A stretch of DNA of 64,000 bases from Nitrospira sp. SG-bin1 (GTDB taxonomy: Bacteria > Nitrospirota > Nitrospiria > Nitrospirales > Nitrospiraceae), in assembly GCA_002083365.1 (NCBI GenBank), contig LVWS01000018.1, positions 84,099-148,098 of the forward strand, given 5' to 3'. Each line of letters opens with the position of its first letter. Position 1 is the stretch's first letter. The notes beneath the pieces were generated by a model. That model saw nothing but the letters and a program-made list of their open reading frames with translations. It had not been told where the DNA came from and ran no database searches. Positions 50,621 through 58,365 of the stretch are shown in pieces. The position numbers and the translations under genes are program-made.

Positions 50621-50875
50621 ATGGGATTCGAACCCAACTACATCGTTGTGGACGGCCAAACGTTCAGCAAGGCCAAATTGGCGCTGGACAATCACGTCTA
50701 CAAGAACTGCCAGATTGACGACTGCGACCTGTACTACAGTGGCGGACAATATGAACTGCTCGACACGCACATCACCAACTCTCGACTGATCCTGAACCAT
50801 CCCGCAAAAGGCATCTATAATGCCCTGCAGATCTTCAAGATGAAGTCCCCGGGCTCCCGCATCGTCTTCGAATAG
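50621..50875 (+). CDS. Small protein of unknown function
   Basis: 84 residues from the ATG at 50621; an ATG at 50558 in the same frame would add 21 residues. The sequence YIVVDGQTFSKAKLALDNHVY, CQIDDCDLYYSGGQY and ITNSRLILNHPAKGIYNAL has the short hydrophobic-polar alternation of a parallel beta-helix coil. It lies 18 bp before the methyltransferase gene and is probably co-transcribed. Confidence 0.5.
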   Translation: MGFEPNYIVVDGQTFSKAKLALDNHVYKNCQIDDCDLYYSGGQYELLDTHITNSRLILNHPAKGIYNALQIFKMKSPGSRIVFE

Positions 50876-50893
50876 CTCCGAAGGACGCTGTCC

Positions 50894-51577
50894 TTGTCCT
50901 ACGCCTACGACTACACAAGGGTTACAGCCAGTGAGAGCGCTACCAAACGATACTGGCGCTCCCTCAAGATGGCGCTGACCCGCAGCGTGAGGGCCAAGAC
51001 GTTCCAATACGATGGTCGGGAGTACGAGTATCTATATCATCCCTATAACAGGACCTGGAAAAACGAGCGTGGCGTCGAGATCCCCATCTTCCGTGAACTC
51101 CTCCTCGAATATGAAGGCAAGCGGGTGCTCGAAGTGGGCAACGTCCTGTCTCATTATTTTCCCATCCATCATGACGTCGTCGATAAGTATGAGGTCAGCT
51201 CCGGCGTCATCAATCAAGATATCGTCGAGTTCGTCCCTCGAGAGAAATACGACTTGATCATCAGCATCTCGACGTTGGAACACGTCGGGTGGGACGAACA
51301 GCCACAGAAACCAATCAAGCTGCTGCAGGCGATTGATCGTCTGCGATCCGCATGTCTGGCCCCCTCCGGCCGGCTCGTGGCGAGCCTCCCGATCGGGTAC
51401 AACCGCTATTTCGATTATTTGCAGAACAACGGCAAGAGTCCGTTCAGGACCCAGCACTTCCTCAAACGGATTTCACAGCAGAATTATTGGATTGAGTCGG
51501 ATTGGGAGCACTGCCGCGACGTGCCCTACGGCCGCTTCGTCGCCCATGCCATCTGCATTGGGACCATCCAGGGATAA
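50894..51577 (+). CDS. SAM-dependent methyltransferase-like protein
   Basis: 227 residues from a TTG at 50894 with AAGGACG upstream; an ATG at 50969 is the alternative. The Rossmann glycine motif reads KRVLEVGNVLSHYFP, followed by YDLIISISTLEHVGWDEQP (motif II/III region) and LAPSGRLVASLPIGYN. The first loop (LEVGNVLSHY) deviates from the GxGxG norm, so SAM binding is probable but not certain. Neighbours suggest surface polysaccharide or nothing specific. A decayed copy of its 3' end lies just downstream. Confidence 0.68.
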   Translation: MSYAYDYTRVTASESATKRYWRSLKMALTRSVRAKTFQYDGREYEYLYHPYNRTWKNERGVEIPIFRELLLEYEGKRVLEVGNVLSHYFPIHHDVVDKYEVSSGVINQDIVEFVPREKYDLIISISTLEHVGWDEQPQKPIKLLQAIDRLRSACLAPSGRLVASLPIGYNRYFDYLQNNGKSPFRTQHFLKRISQQNYWIESDWEHCRDVPYGRFVAHAICIGTIQG

Positions 51578-51696
51578 ACACGTCGACCAACGATGTCGGG
51601 TTGAGCTCTGCTGCCTCGTAAAGGTTAACCACACTTCTGCAGCAACGTCCCAAGACACTTGAGCGTCCCCAGTGGATTCTGCAGTGGCGCTTTGAG

Positions 51697-51779
51697 AAGC
51701 ACTATTGAGGGGAGTCGGATTGCCAGCAGTTCCCTACAACCGGTTCGTCGCGGCCGCCATGGAAACCATCCAAAATTGA
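51697..51779 (+). pseudogene. Decayed partial copy of the methyltransferase 3' end
   Basis: About 83 bp that align with 51481-51573. One frame reads HY-stop-GESDCQQ (parent NYWIESDWEHC) and another reads VPYNRFVAAAMETIQN (parent VPYGRFVAHAICIGTIQG), so the copy has a stop and a frameshift. It indicates an old duplication of the methyltransferase gene followed by decay. Confidence 0.65.
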
Positions 51780-51853
51780 CTGCCCAATCGAACCGGAGTC
51801 GGTTTACACCAGTCGTAAATTATGCCGGCCGACTGAAAAACAATGGCACTGGT

Positions 51854-52273
51854 TCACTTGAAGGGATTCGCGATTCGTAGTTTTCCAAACACAGCACCGT
51901 CGTGAAAATCCTCGGAGTAGAGGAGAGTCGTTCCAGCCACGAGAGCCGCTTCTACAATCAGCGCATCCCAAAATGAGATTTTAGCCTTGCTGCTGCGCTG
52001 GATACCCAACAGAATCAAGGGGGTATCAACCTGGACGATCGGGAACGCTGCGAGATCTTGTACCGCCTTGAGTGCAGTATCGAGATCAAGTGGAACGGCC
52101 AGCTTCCTCGTCACAGACACATAGAACTCTTGCAGTACCTGAGTGCTCAGAATGATCTGCGTCCGCAGTTCCTGGCTTGAGAGGAGTGCTTGCGCACGTT
52201 GCTGTTTGGCAGGAGCATCGGCATCAAATAAATAGACCAGCACATTCGTATCAAGAAACACTCGCTCCTTCAT
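51854..52273 (-). CDS. vapC: PIN-domain toxin VapC
   Basis: 139 residues. The four PIN acidic positions are in FLDTNVLVYLFD, LQEFYVSV, SFWDALIVEAA and LYSEDFHDG. VapC toxins are Mg-dependent RNases that cut tRNA or rRNA. The ATG overlaps the antitoxin stop by 4 bp (ATGA). Confidence 0.92.
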   Translation of the reverse strand: MKERVFLDTNVLVYLFDADAPAKQQRAQALLSSQELRTQIILSTQVLQEFYVSVTRKLAVPLDLDTALKAVQDLAAFPIVQVDTPLILLGIQRSSKAKISFWDALIVEAALVAGTTLLYSEDFHDGAVFGKLRIANPFK

Positions 52274-52500
52274 CGCTCGTGGAGGTCTTCACGGGTCCAC
52301 CGCCGATTCCCCCGTCTTGTTTTCGTCCGCTGAGACAACCGCAACAAATCGTTGATCGCCTTTTCCTTTTGAGCCTTCATTCCAGCATAATCAGTCAGGT
52401 AGTCCCGCACCACCGCATTCACAGACGTCCCCTCTTCCAGCGCCCGCATACGAGCACGCTTCAGCGTATCACCTTCAATCACAATGGTTAAATTCGCCAT
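52270..52500 (-). CDS. vapB: VapB-type ribbon-helix-helix antitoxin
   Basis: 76 residues. The N-terminal ribbon-helix-helix (ANLTIVIEGDTLKRARMRAL then GTSVNAVVRDYL) binds DNA; the C-terminal basic stretch (QRTKTRRGNRRWTREDL) would bind the toxin. It precedes and overlaps vapC, the usual order. The pair is likely autoregulated. Confidence 0.88.
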   Translation of the reverse strand: MANLTIVIEGDTLKRARMRALEEGTSVNAVVRDYLTDYAGMKAQKEKAINDLLRLSQRTKTRRGNRRWTREDLHER

Positions 52501-52636
52501 GCCGCCCTCCTAGTTACACACGGAATCAGTGTAGCACTGGTTCTATGTCGCAGCAACATTCAGCATGTGAAAGAGGATGGTCTGGGGAGCCGGGCTAGCC
52601 GCACATTTCGGTTGATCACCACGTTGTCGAACCACT

Positions 52637-52953
52637 TCACAGCTTCCTGACCACGCCAATTCCGACGCTGCTGAGATAATCGAGCAACCCAAGATTTTCG
52701 AAGTACGCTTGCTGCGATGGCGTCAATGAGACCGCGCCTGTCCGCATCAGCATAAAGAATAACAACGCCCAGCCAGCGGACAGAAAATAGAAGCCACAAT
52801 AAGCCAGACGCCGATGGGCCGTCTCCGAAGATCACTATTTCGAGTCGAGTTAGGTGCCGAGGATGATTCCGTTACAACACTGAGCTTCTTGCCGCATTTC
52901 GTACAAAATACCGCTCCTGTTCCCGCCGGATTCCCGCAGTGTATGCAGAACAT
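52637..52953 (-). pseudogene. Frameshifted zinc-ribbon membrane protein gene
   Basis: The first frame starts at ATG 52953 with a zinc ribbon (FCIHCG...FCTKCGKK) and RRPIGVWLIVAS, then runs into unrelated residues and a stop at 52747. In another frame from about 52790 the expected membrane segment continues: FYFLSAGWALLFFMLMRTG, SLTPSQQAYFENLGLLDYLSS, ending at a stop at 52637. Total length 317 bp is one base short of a whole number of codons, as for a single 1-bp deletion. A sequencing error is also possible. Confidence 0.65.
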
Positions 52954-53132
52954 TCTCACCACCCATACGAGCCATCTAACGGCTGAGATGAGCAGCCGTT
53001 AAATTCCGCAGCGCGAGTTTGGACTCGGATGTGTTGCTTGATGCATTGCCACATCCTATAGCAAAACTGAGAACTGTCTACACGTCGTACAAGCTCACAC
53101 CCTAATCCGTCGCCACCATCGCGCCGTATTTC

Positions 53133-54041
53133 TCACAATGGCAAGCCACAAATTTCTATAAACCTCACTTTATGGCTTGGAACTCCAGCGCTTACCAGCG
53201 TGCTATTCATTTCTAAAATTTCTGATTGAATATAGTAGGTCACAACCCATTCAGGATCTGAATATCTAGTAGCATTAACGATCTCTACAAAGTAGGGAAT
53301 ATCAACTTCGGACAATGAGTGGCCAACGACGTATATCTCCTCTATTCCTGCCAACGAATCGAAGTAACCTCTGTGTTTCTTGACGATCTCATGCACGGGC
53401 TTATACGTAGCAAAAAAGTAGCTATCCAGAATGTCATTTGCCTCGGTTTCCCTGGTGTCTTGCGCTTCCAAATCAAGACCGTGGTTCAGTGACTGTCGCC
53501 CATAAGGATTAACGGCATGGCCAAGAACCAAGTCAGGCTGATTATCTGCAACACTGTTGTGAATGTGAAGGACCCGTCCTGGAGAAATCTGATAGAGACG
53601 CTGCAGCGTGCTTGTATAGTTAAAATTTAGATACCGCGCTCCAGCATCAAGTGGCAGCAAAGGCACCGAACATGACGACACATCTGGAATTTTCAGGGTC
53701 TTTGCCCAAGCGGTAAAGGCAGCTTTTAGGCCACTGGAAAGCGCATCGACAATTTTCTCTACCTCGTACTGATAGTCATGGTGATAGCTATCACTCCAGT
53801 CTTCAGCACCATATGAATCTAGAAAGGCCGATGCGTTGTCGACGATAAAATCCACATCTAGATGCGCCAGCTTGGCTTCAAGGTTTTTCCAATCTCCCTC
53901 AAACGGCAAGTACGTTTTAACAACTTCGTGTAGCTCGAAATTTACTTGCTCGAGGTAACGACCAAACCCACCATAGCTGGATTTGATCCCATGATACAGG
54001 TCAAATCCATTCCCAATCACATAGAGCCTTTTCCGTGGCAT
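53133..54041 (-). CDS. AbiH-family abortive infection protein
   Basis: 302 residues. The N-terminal VIGNGFDLYHGIKSSYGGF (8-26) is the AbiH hallmark; YLNFNYTSTLQRLY near residue 160, VLHIHNS and YVVGHSLSEVDIPYF are further family blocks. AbiH gave lactococci phage resistance by abortive infection; the mechanism is poorly known. The gene is AT-richer than its neighbours and sits alone in a patch with VapBC and pseudogenes, which suggests lateral acquisition. Confidence 0.88.
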   Translation of the reverse strand: MPRKRLYVIGNGFDLYHGIKSSYGGFGRYLEQVNFELHEVVKTYLPFEGDWKNLEAKLAHLDVDFIVDNASAFLDSYGAEDWSDSYHHDYQYEVEKIVDALSSGLKAAFTAWAKTLKIPDVSSCSVPLLPLDAGARYLNFNYTSTLQRLYQISPGRVLHIHNSVADNQPDLVLGHAVNPYGRQSLNHGLDLEAQDTRETEANDILDSYFFATYKPVHEIVKKHRGYFDSLAGIEEIYVVGHSLSEVDIPYFVEIVNATRYSDPEWVVTYYIQSEILEMNSTLVSAGVPSHKVRFIEICGLPL

Positions 54042-54161
54042 TCCCTGAACCTGCTAAGAAACCTAGCGTTTGAGTTGAGGTTTGCGAAACTGGCTTGTCG
54101 GCGTAGCGTCTCTCCCAAAGATTGCAACGCCATTGAGCGGGGCTGGTAACGCTGTCCACGG

Positions 54162-55631
54162 CTACTTGCCAACCGGAACGTTCTCCGTCCGCTTGACGAT
54201 TTCAATCGGTTGGAAGACCGGATCTTGTGACCCCTGAGATGACTCCGCTTCAACACGCTGGAGAAATGAGGCAGGGCCATTCAATGGAGCATAATTGAGC
54301 CCGACTTCGACATCGAAGGTTTTGGTATCTTTCGGTGTGGGGAAGATGAAAGTTTCCTCTCTCGTCTCTTCGGGTTTCAAGACTGTGTCTTCGAGGACTT
54401 TCGCCGCTTCGAAGTCGAAGATCGTCTTCTGTCCTTGAGCATCGGCATAGGTCCGACCATAGACACGCTTATCGGAAAACACCGTTTTGAGATTTTTCCC
54501 TTTGATGTCCAGATTGAGAACCACCGCTGCCCAGGCCGGATGGGTAGCCGGCAGGTTATGCGGCACCAGGCTTTGGACCTTGACCGTCACTGTCGTTTTG
54601 TCACCGTCGATCTTGGTCCGTACGTCAAGTTTTGCCGCTTCTTGCCGAAGTTTCCCGATACGTCCGGGGAAACTATGGTTGGCGATCGTCCGTTTCTTTT
54701 CCCCATTGGCTGACTCGCCGACCTGTTGAGGCATGTGGCAGGTTTGGCATTCTTTTCCGGACTTGACCGCTCGGCTCTGATCCCAGTTCCCGAGCAAGTC
54801 GTTGGTCTTGCCCAGGTTCGTCGCGGAAGGTACCGACTGATGGCAATTCAGACAGAGGTCGGACTTCTGAAACAGACCTAATTCCATTGAGTGATGCGCG
54901 AGGTTCTGAACGAAATCCTTATATGGCCCATAGAGCGTCTTCCCGCCGGTCTCATACTTTGGCTCAGGAGGATGTTTGGCTCGATCGACCTGCCTGATCA
55001 AATGGCATTGACTACAGGCGACACCATCGAGAGATGGCTCCCCTGATTTTGCTTGATCAATAAAGACTTGGGCATGGTCCGGAAATTCCCGCACATGCGG
55101 GGCATGACACCGGAAACAGAGCGCTTTGTCTTTTCCCGCCGCAGAATTCAAGTAGATGTCGAGCGAGGCACGAAACGCCGGAGAATGGAGAGACTTCGCC
55201 AAAGGCGAGGTTTCCCACTCTTCATACACCCGTTCATGACACCGTTTGCACTTGGTGGAATGGGGAAAGGCCTTTTCAATCATGGACTGACCGGTTGCAT
55301 TCTGAGCGGATACGGGAGTGAACACGCCGTCAGCTAGCAGAGCAACACACATCGTTACGGCAAAACCAAGCCAGACCGCAGAATGTTCAAAAGGGCATTC
55401 CAGCAAGGCCGCAGCGAGATTCGCGAGGCGACGAATAAGGAGCCTCACGTTTGCGGACGGGCGCGAGTTGGTGAGCGCCCAGTGTCTTAGAGGCAAGGCG
55501 TAATCTTTCTCACCCGGCCCGCCCCGAGCTGCTTTCGCAGCTCTGTCCCGTCGGCACGTTGAGCGTCTAAGCGATGCGAGAACGATGCTGGAGGACTTTT
55601 TCAACATTCTGCTAGGAAAGGGATTTGACAC
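54162..55631 (-). CDS. Periplasmic pentahaem c-type cytochrome (5' end merged with a repeat)
   Basis: The open frame is 489 codons from a GTG at 55631, but only residues from about 85 on look genuine: a hydrophobic export signal (AVWLGFAVTMCVALLADG) then five CxxCH sites starting at 128, 172, 206, 260 and 295. The blocks TKCKRCHERVYEEWETSPLAKSLHSPAF and KTLYGPYKDF mark the same family as the genes at 55612 and 34100. Residues 1-84 are translated from a MITE-like repeat (55378-55612), so the true start is uncertain; an ATG at 55352 or a TTG at 55406 are candidates. It follows a related cytochrome in the same direction and probably carries electrons in the periplasm. Confidence 0.85.
   Translation of the reverse strand: MSNPFPSRMLKKSSSIVLASLRRSTCRRDRAAKAARGGPGEKDYALPLRHWALTNSRPSANVRLLIRRLANLAAALLECPFEHSAVWLGFAVTMCVALLADGVFTPVSAQNATGQSMIEKAFPHSTKCKRCHERVYEEWETSPLAKSLHSPAFRASLDIYLNSAAGKDKALCFRCHAPHVREFPDHAQVFIDQAKSGEPSLDGVACSQCHLIRQVDRAKHPPEPKYETGGKTLYGPYKDFVQNLAHHSMELGLFQKSDLCLNCHQSVPSATNLGKTNDLLGNWDQSRAVKSGKECQTCHMPQQVGESANGEKKRTIANHSFPGRIGKLRQEAAKLDVRTKIDGDKTTVTVKVQSLVPHNLPATHPAWAAVVLNLDIKGKNLKTVFSDKRVYGRTYADAQGQKTIFDFEAAKVLEDTVLKPEETREETFIFPTPKDTKTFDVEVGLNYAPLNGPASFLQRVEAESSQGSQDPVFQPIEIVKRTENVPVGK
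55378..55612. repeat. MITE-like element with terminal inverted repeats, about 235 bp
   Basis: The left end GCAGAATGTTCAAAA (55378-55392) and the right end, read in reverse complement (55612-55598), GCAGAATGTTGAAAA, match in 14 of 15 bases; CCAGCA follows both. The interior is GC-rich and holds no gene. From memory, very similar sequences (GCAGGATGTTGAAAAAG...CCAGC) are abundant between genes in Nitrospira genomes. Here it supplies the last base-pairs of the stop codon of the upstream cytochrome and the open 5' extension of the downstream one. No clear target duplication was seen. Confidence 0.65.
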
Positions 55632-56910
55632 GATACGTCAAGAAATGCCGCTGGGTATATTCTTGGATGATTTGCTTCGCCTCTTCGCGCTCTTTTTCGG
55701 TCTGCAAGGATGCAAGATACTTGTCCGCCAGCGTAGGCTGGGGCGTGGGAATGAGCGCATAGGTGAGCACAGCCTCTACCGAGGACGCAGCGGTCCCGGC
55801 GGGAAGCGTCAGTGAAAATGGAATCTTCCTCGTATGGCCCCCCTTGATGAAAGGGTCAGGAATCGGACCGCGAAGAATCTTCTCATAGGGCACCCCAAAC
55901 TGTTTGATCTCCTCCGCCAAGGTCTTGCCCACCGCATCCTTGGCCGTGACGGTCAGAAAGAACTGTTTCAACACCGGATCGCCATCGGGAAAACCGTGCG
56001 GCAGGCTGCCGACCTTCACAATGCCCATCCCTTCCACCACCATACCGGTCTTTTTCACCTCGACATCGATCCGCGGCATCCACTCGGCCTGCAGGTTCCG
56101 ATTCTTGAGCAGGGTCCCGGAGACGACGACCCCGCGAAACCAATGCCGCCCGATGGCTCTGGTCATCGCCCCCCGTCGAGAGGTGGAACTGCCGGTCGAG
56201 CGCTCCATGTGGCAATCCTGACAGATCGTTCCCTCCAGGATTTCTCCCGGCAGATTCTTCTGCGCAACATCCTTCACTTTGTCGAAATGGCAAGCGGCAC
56301 AATAATTGGCCCCTCGAAAGTGCTCAGACTGCGCGGCCGGATGGACAAGATTTTCTTCGGGATTGGCATAGGGGCCATACAAGGTCTCGCCTGGCTGCAC
56401 CTTAAATGTCGGCGGTGAGTTTCTTCCTTTGTCCATTCCATTCATCAGATGGCAGGCCGAGCACCCGATTCCTTCGATTCCCGCCTTGCGGCCAAGCACG
56501 TGCGACACGATTTTTTCGGCATGCTGAGGGAAGACGGTGACGGCGGGCACATGACAGGAGAGACATCGTCCCTGTTCATCCGCGGTCGGATTCGTCTGTT
56601 TCCAAAGACCCAACACCGTTCGAAAGACAGGCGACTCCAACGACGTACCATGTAGAAGTGCGGCATCCACCCGGCCAAAGGTCTTCAAATCCGGCGTTTG
56701 TTCTCTGGTCCCCTTCCACTCCTCATAGTGACGCTCGTGGCATTGCTTGCAGTCTTCAGAACGGATGAAGACTTTTTCAATTTCTGCAACCCAGTCGGTC
56801 TGTGACGGGACAGTGCCTTCTTGAGCGATCGCCCACTGAAGACCAAGACCGTTCAGGCATACCGCAATCACCGTCAATCCCACTGAGCCGACGAGTCGCA
56901 GCTTTGCCAT
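55612..56910 (-). CDS. Periplasmic pentahaem c-type cytochrome
   Basis: 432 residues from the ATG at 56910. A signal sequence (LVGSVGLTVIAVCLNGLGLQWAIAQ) is followed by five CxxCH sites starting at residues 54, 116, 150, 204 and 230. The shared blocks SEDCKQCHERHYEEWKGT and ETLYGPYANP place it with the genes at 54162 and 34100. The C-terminal half (about 240-432) is haem-free. It lies between the PDZ protein and the second cytochrome; together they may form part of an electron wire to or from a periplasmic oxidoreductase. Confidence 0.92.
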   Translation of the reverse strand: MAKLRLVGSVGLTVIAVCLNGLGLQWAIAQEGTVPSQTDWVAEIEKVFIRSEDCKQCHERHYEEWKGTREQTPDLKTFGRVDAALLHGTSLESPVFRTVLGLWKQTNPTADEQGRCLSCHVPAVTVFPQHAEKIVSHVLGRKAGIEGIGCSACHLMNGMDKGRNSPPTFKVQPGETLYGPYANPEENLVHPAAQSEHFRGANYCAACHFDKVKDVAQKNLPGEILEGTICQDCHMERSTGSSTSRRGAMTRAIGRHWFRGVVVSGTLLKNRNLQAEWMPRIDVEVKKTGMVVEGMGIVKVGSLPHGFPDGDPVLKQFFLTVTAKDAVGKTLAEEIKQFGVPYEKILRGPIPDPFIKGGHTRKIPFSLTLPAGTAASSVEAVLTYALIPTPQPTLADKYLASLQTEKEREEAKQIIQEYTQRHFLTYRVKSLS

Positions 56911-56929
56911 GCTCACCCGATCTTCATCC

Positions 56930-57379
56930 CTAGTCTCGCTTGCACCCAACAAAGTGAAAATTGACGCCCCAGCCGATTGGTTCGCCCGGATCCGCCGGCT
57001 CATAGGTTCCGACGGTGAAGTTACATTGCTTCATCGCCTTGCTGATGGCCCGCCCGAAGTCCGCCATACTTCGAATCTCTTGCTTGTCGATTTCCTTGAT
57101 GACGGACCGGACCTTGATTCCCGCATAGTCCGCTCGTGAATTCCCGATGACTTCAAACACCGCCACACCTTGCGGCTGCTGCAATTTCAGCTCTTTCTGA
57201 ATATCCTCGTCCACGGCTCCCACGACGATACCGAACTCCTCCCCAAGCCTCGATGCTTCTTCTTCCGTCATTCCACCGTCCTGAGTCGCCGCCCAAATAT
57301 TCCCCATGCTGCCGATCAGAAAATCGCCGAGCAGCACGGTTCCCAGCAGGATGAAACCCTGTAAGATCGTGCTTCTCAC
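56930..57379 (-). CDS. Small exported PDZ-domain protein
   Basis: 149 residues from a GTG at 57379 with GAGG upstream. A signal peptide (TILQGFILLGTVLLGDFLIGSMGNIWAA) leads into an acidic helix and a PDZ domain (about 65-130: GVAVFEVIGNSRADYAGIKVRSVIKEIDKQEI). A Cys in MKQCNFTVG and another in FVGCKRD may pair. A lone PDZ in an electron-transfer operon suggests a scaffold or assembly role, which is inference. The first cytochrome starts 20 bp after its stop. Confidence 0.75.
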   Translation of the reverse strand: MRSTILQGFILLGTVLLGDFLIGSMGNIWAATQDGGMTEEEASRLGEEFGIVVGAVDEDIQKELKLQQPQGVAVFEVIGNSRADYAGIKVRSVIKEIDKQEIRSMADFGRAISKAMKQCNFTVGTYEPADPGEPIGWGVNFHFVGCKRD

Positions 57380-57453
57380 CGACCAACCTCACAGTTCAGC
57401 TCCCCAGGAACAATCAGGTGGCCACCATGGATGCGAAGGCCTTCCCGCCGCAC

Positions 57454-58278
57454 TTACAGCTTGGCAATGGGATCGATGCTGAGTTGAAACCATGGCGCCA
57501 CGGCCTTCTGGCCGTTTCGCTCTTTGTTTTCCCCATTCCACACCGCGAAGGATACGGTCTGAACACGACCGGGAACGAGCACGGCTTCATTCTCTTGCTC
57601 CTCGCTCACCAGTGGGCGGCGCATCACGACATGCCAGACCCCGTCTTTCCATAACGCGTGCCCCTGGACCCTCCCCTGCTTGTCCTTCGTGGTCAGCGTG
57701 CTGAAGCCTCCGCCGATCAAATCTTCCACCGAGGAAACCCGCCTGGGAATGACCTCGAAGGTCCGCACGCCACCTTCCTTTTTCTCCGATGTGCGCGCCG
57801 CTCGCCGATCGATATCGCTTTGCCAATCCGCCTTCCAATGCCAGATGTTGATGTAGTGATCCAGTTGCCCCATGCAAAAAAAAGCCGGCGCATCTCCGAG
57901 TGGAAGACCGATCGCGACGCCATCCCTGAAGGTACCGGGGGTCAGTCGATCATTTTTCGTGTTGTCGGGCCATTCGAGGAGGAAGGCGATATCGGTCCCG
58001 TTGTGGACGGACCGCACGGTCAAGGCCCGCACGGTCGGTTCGGGCCATACCGGCCTGGTGATCACTTGTCCGCTCAGCGGAATGGTGGTCGGCGGAACCT
58101 TCTGCCAGGCCGCCTCATCGGCCGCGTTCGGCAAATCCCCTTCGATCAAGCGAGAGCGGATGGTCATCCCCTCGGAACTGACCAAAGGAATCCCGAAAGC
58201 ACCGAGGATACTGGCGATGACGATCAACCCGGAAAGAAGGCCTAGAAGGTGAACCGGGGAACCACCGACGTTTGTCAT
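57454..58278 (-). CDS. Ethylbenzene-dehydrogenase-gamma / NxrC-like haem-binding protein
   Basis: 274 residues from the ATG at 58278. One N-terminal helix (about 10-33) exports or anchors it. The PF09459-type core shows DEAAWQKVPPTTIPLSGQVI, VRSVHNGTDIAFLLEWPDNTKNDRL, DGVAIGLPLGDAPAFFCMGQ and NIWHWKADWQ, the layout of gamma subunits of DMSO-reductase-family enzymes (ethylbenzene and chlorate dehydrogenases, nitrite oxidoreductase), which bind one haem b. In Nitrospira such proteins are candidate NxrC electron-transfer subunits. No alpha or beta subunit gene is in the window, so this is a candidate only. It heads the PDZ-cytochrome group; the NHL gene ends 88 bp upstream. Confidence 0.82.
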   Translation of the reverse strand: MTNVGGSPVHLLGLLSGLIVIASILGAFGIPLVSSEGMTIRSRLIEGDLPNAADEAAWQKVPPTTIPLSGQVITRPVWPEPTVRALTVRSVHNGTDIAFLLEWPDNTKNDRLTPGTFRDGVAIGLPLGDAPAFFCMGQLDHYINIWHWKADWQSDIDRRAARTSEKKEGGVRTFEVIPRRVSSVEDLIGGGFSTLTTKDKQGRVQGHALWKDGVWHVVMRRPLVSEEQENEAVLVPGRVQTVSFAVWNGENKERNGQKAVAPWFQLSIDPIAKL

Positions 58279-58365
58279 TCGCACCGTACAGTACTCCGAC
58301 AAAGAGCCGAACTCAGAATATCACAAAACCTATGCGGGACAAATGCGGAGCAATGGGTGGGCGGG

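Noticed and set aside
52747..52953. Zinc-ribbon gene as an intact 68-residue protein
   Set aside because: The expected membrane segment continues in another frame, so the short frame is better read as a frameshifted gene.
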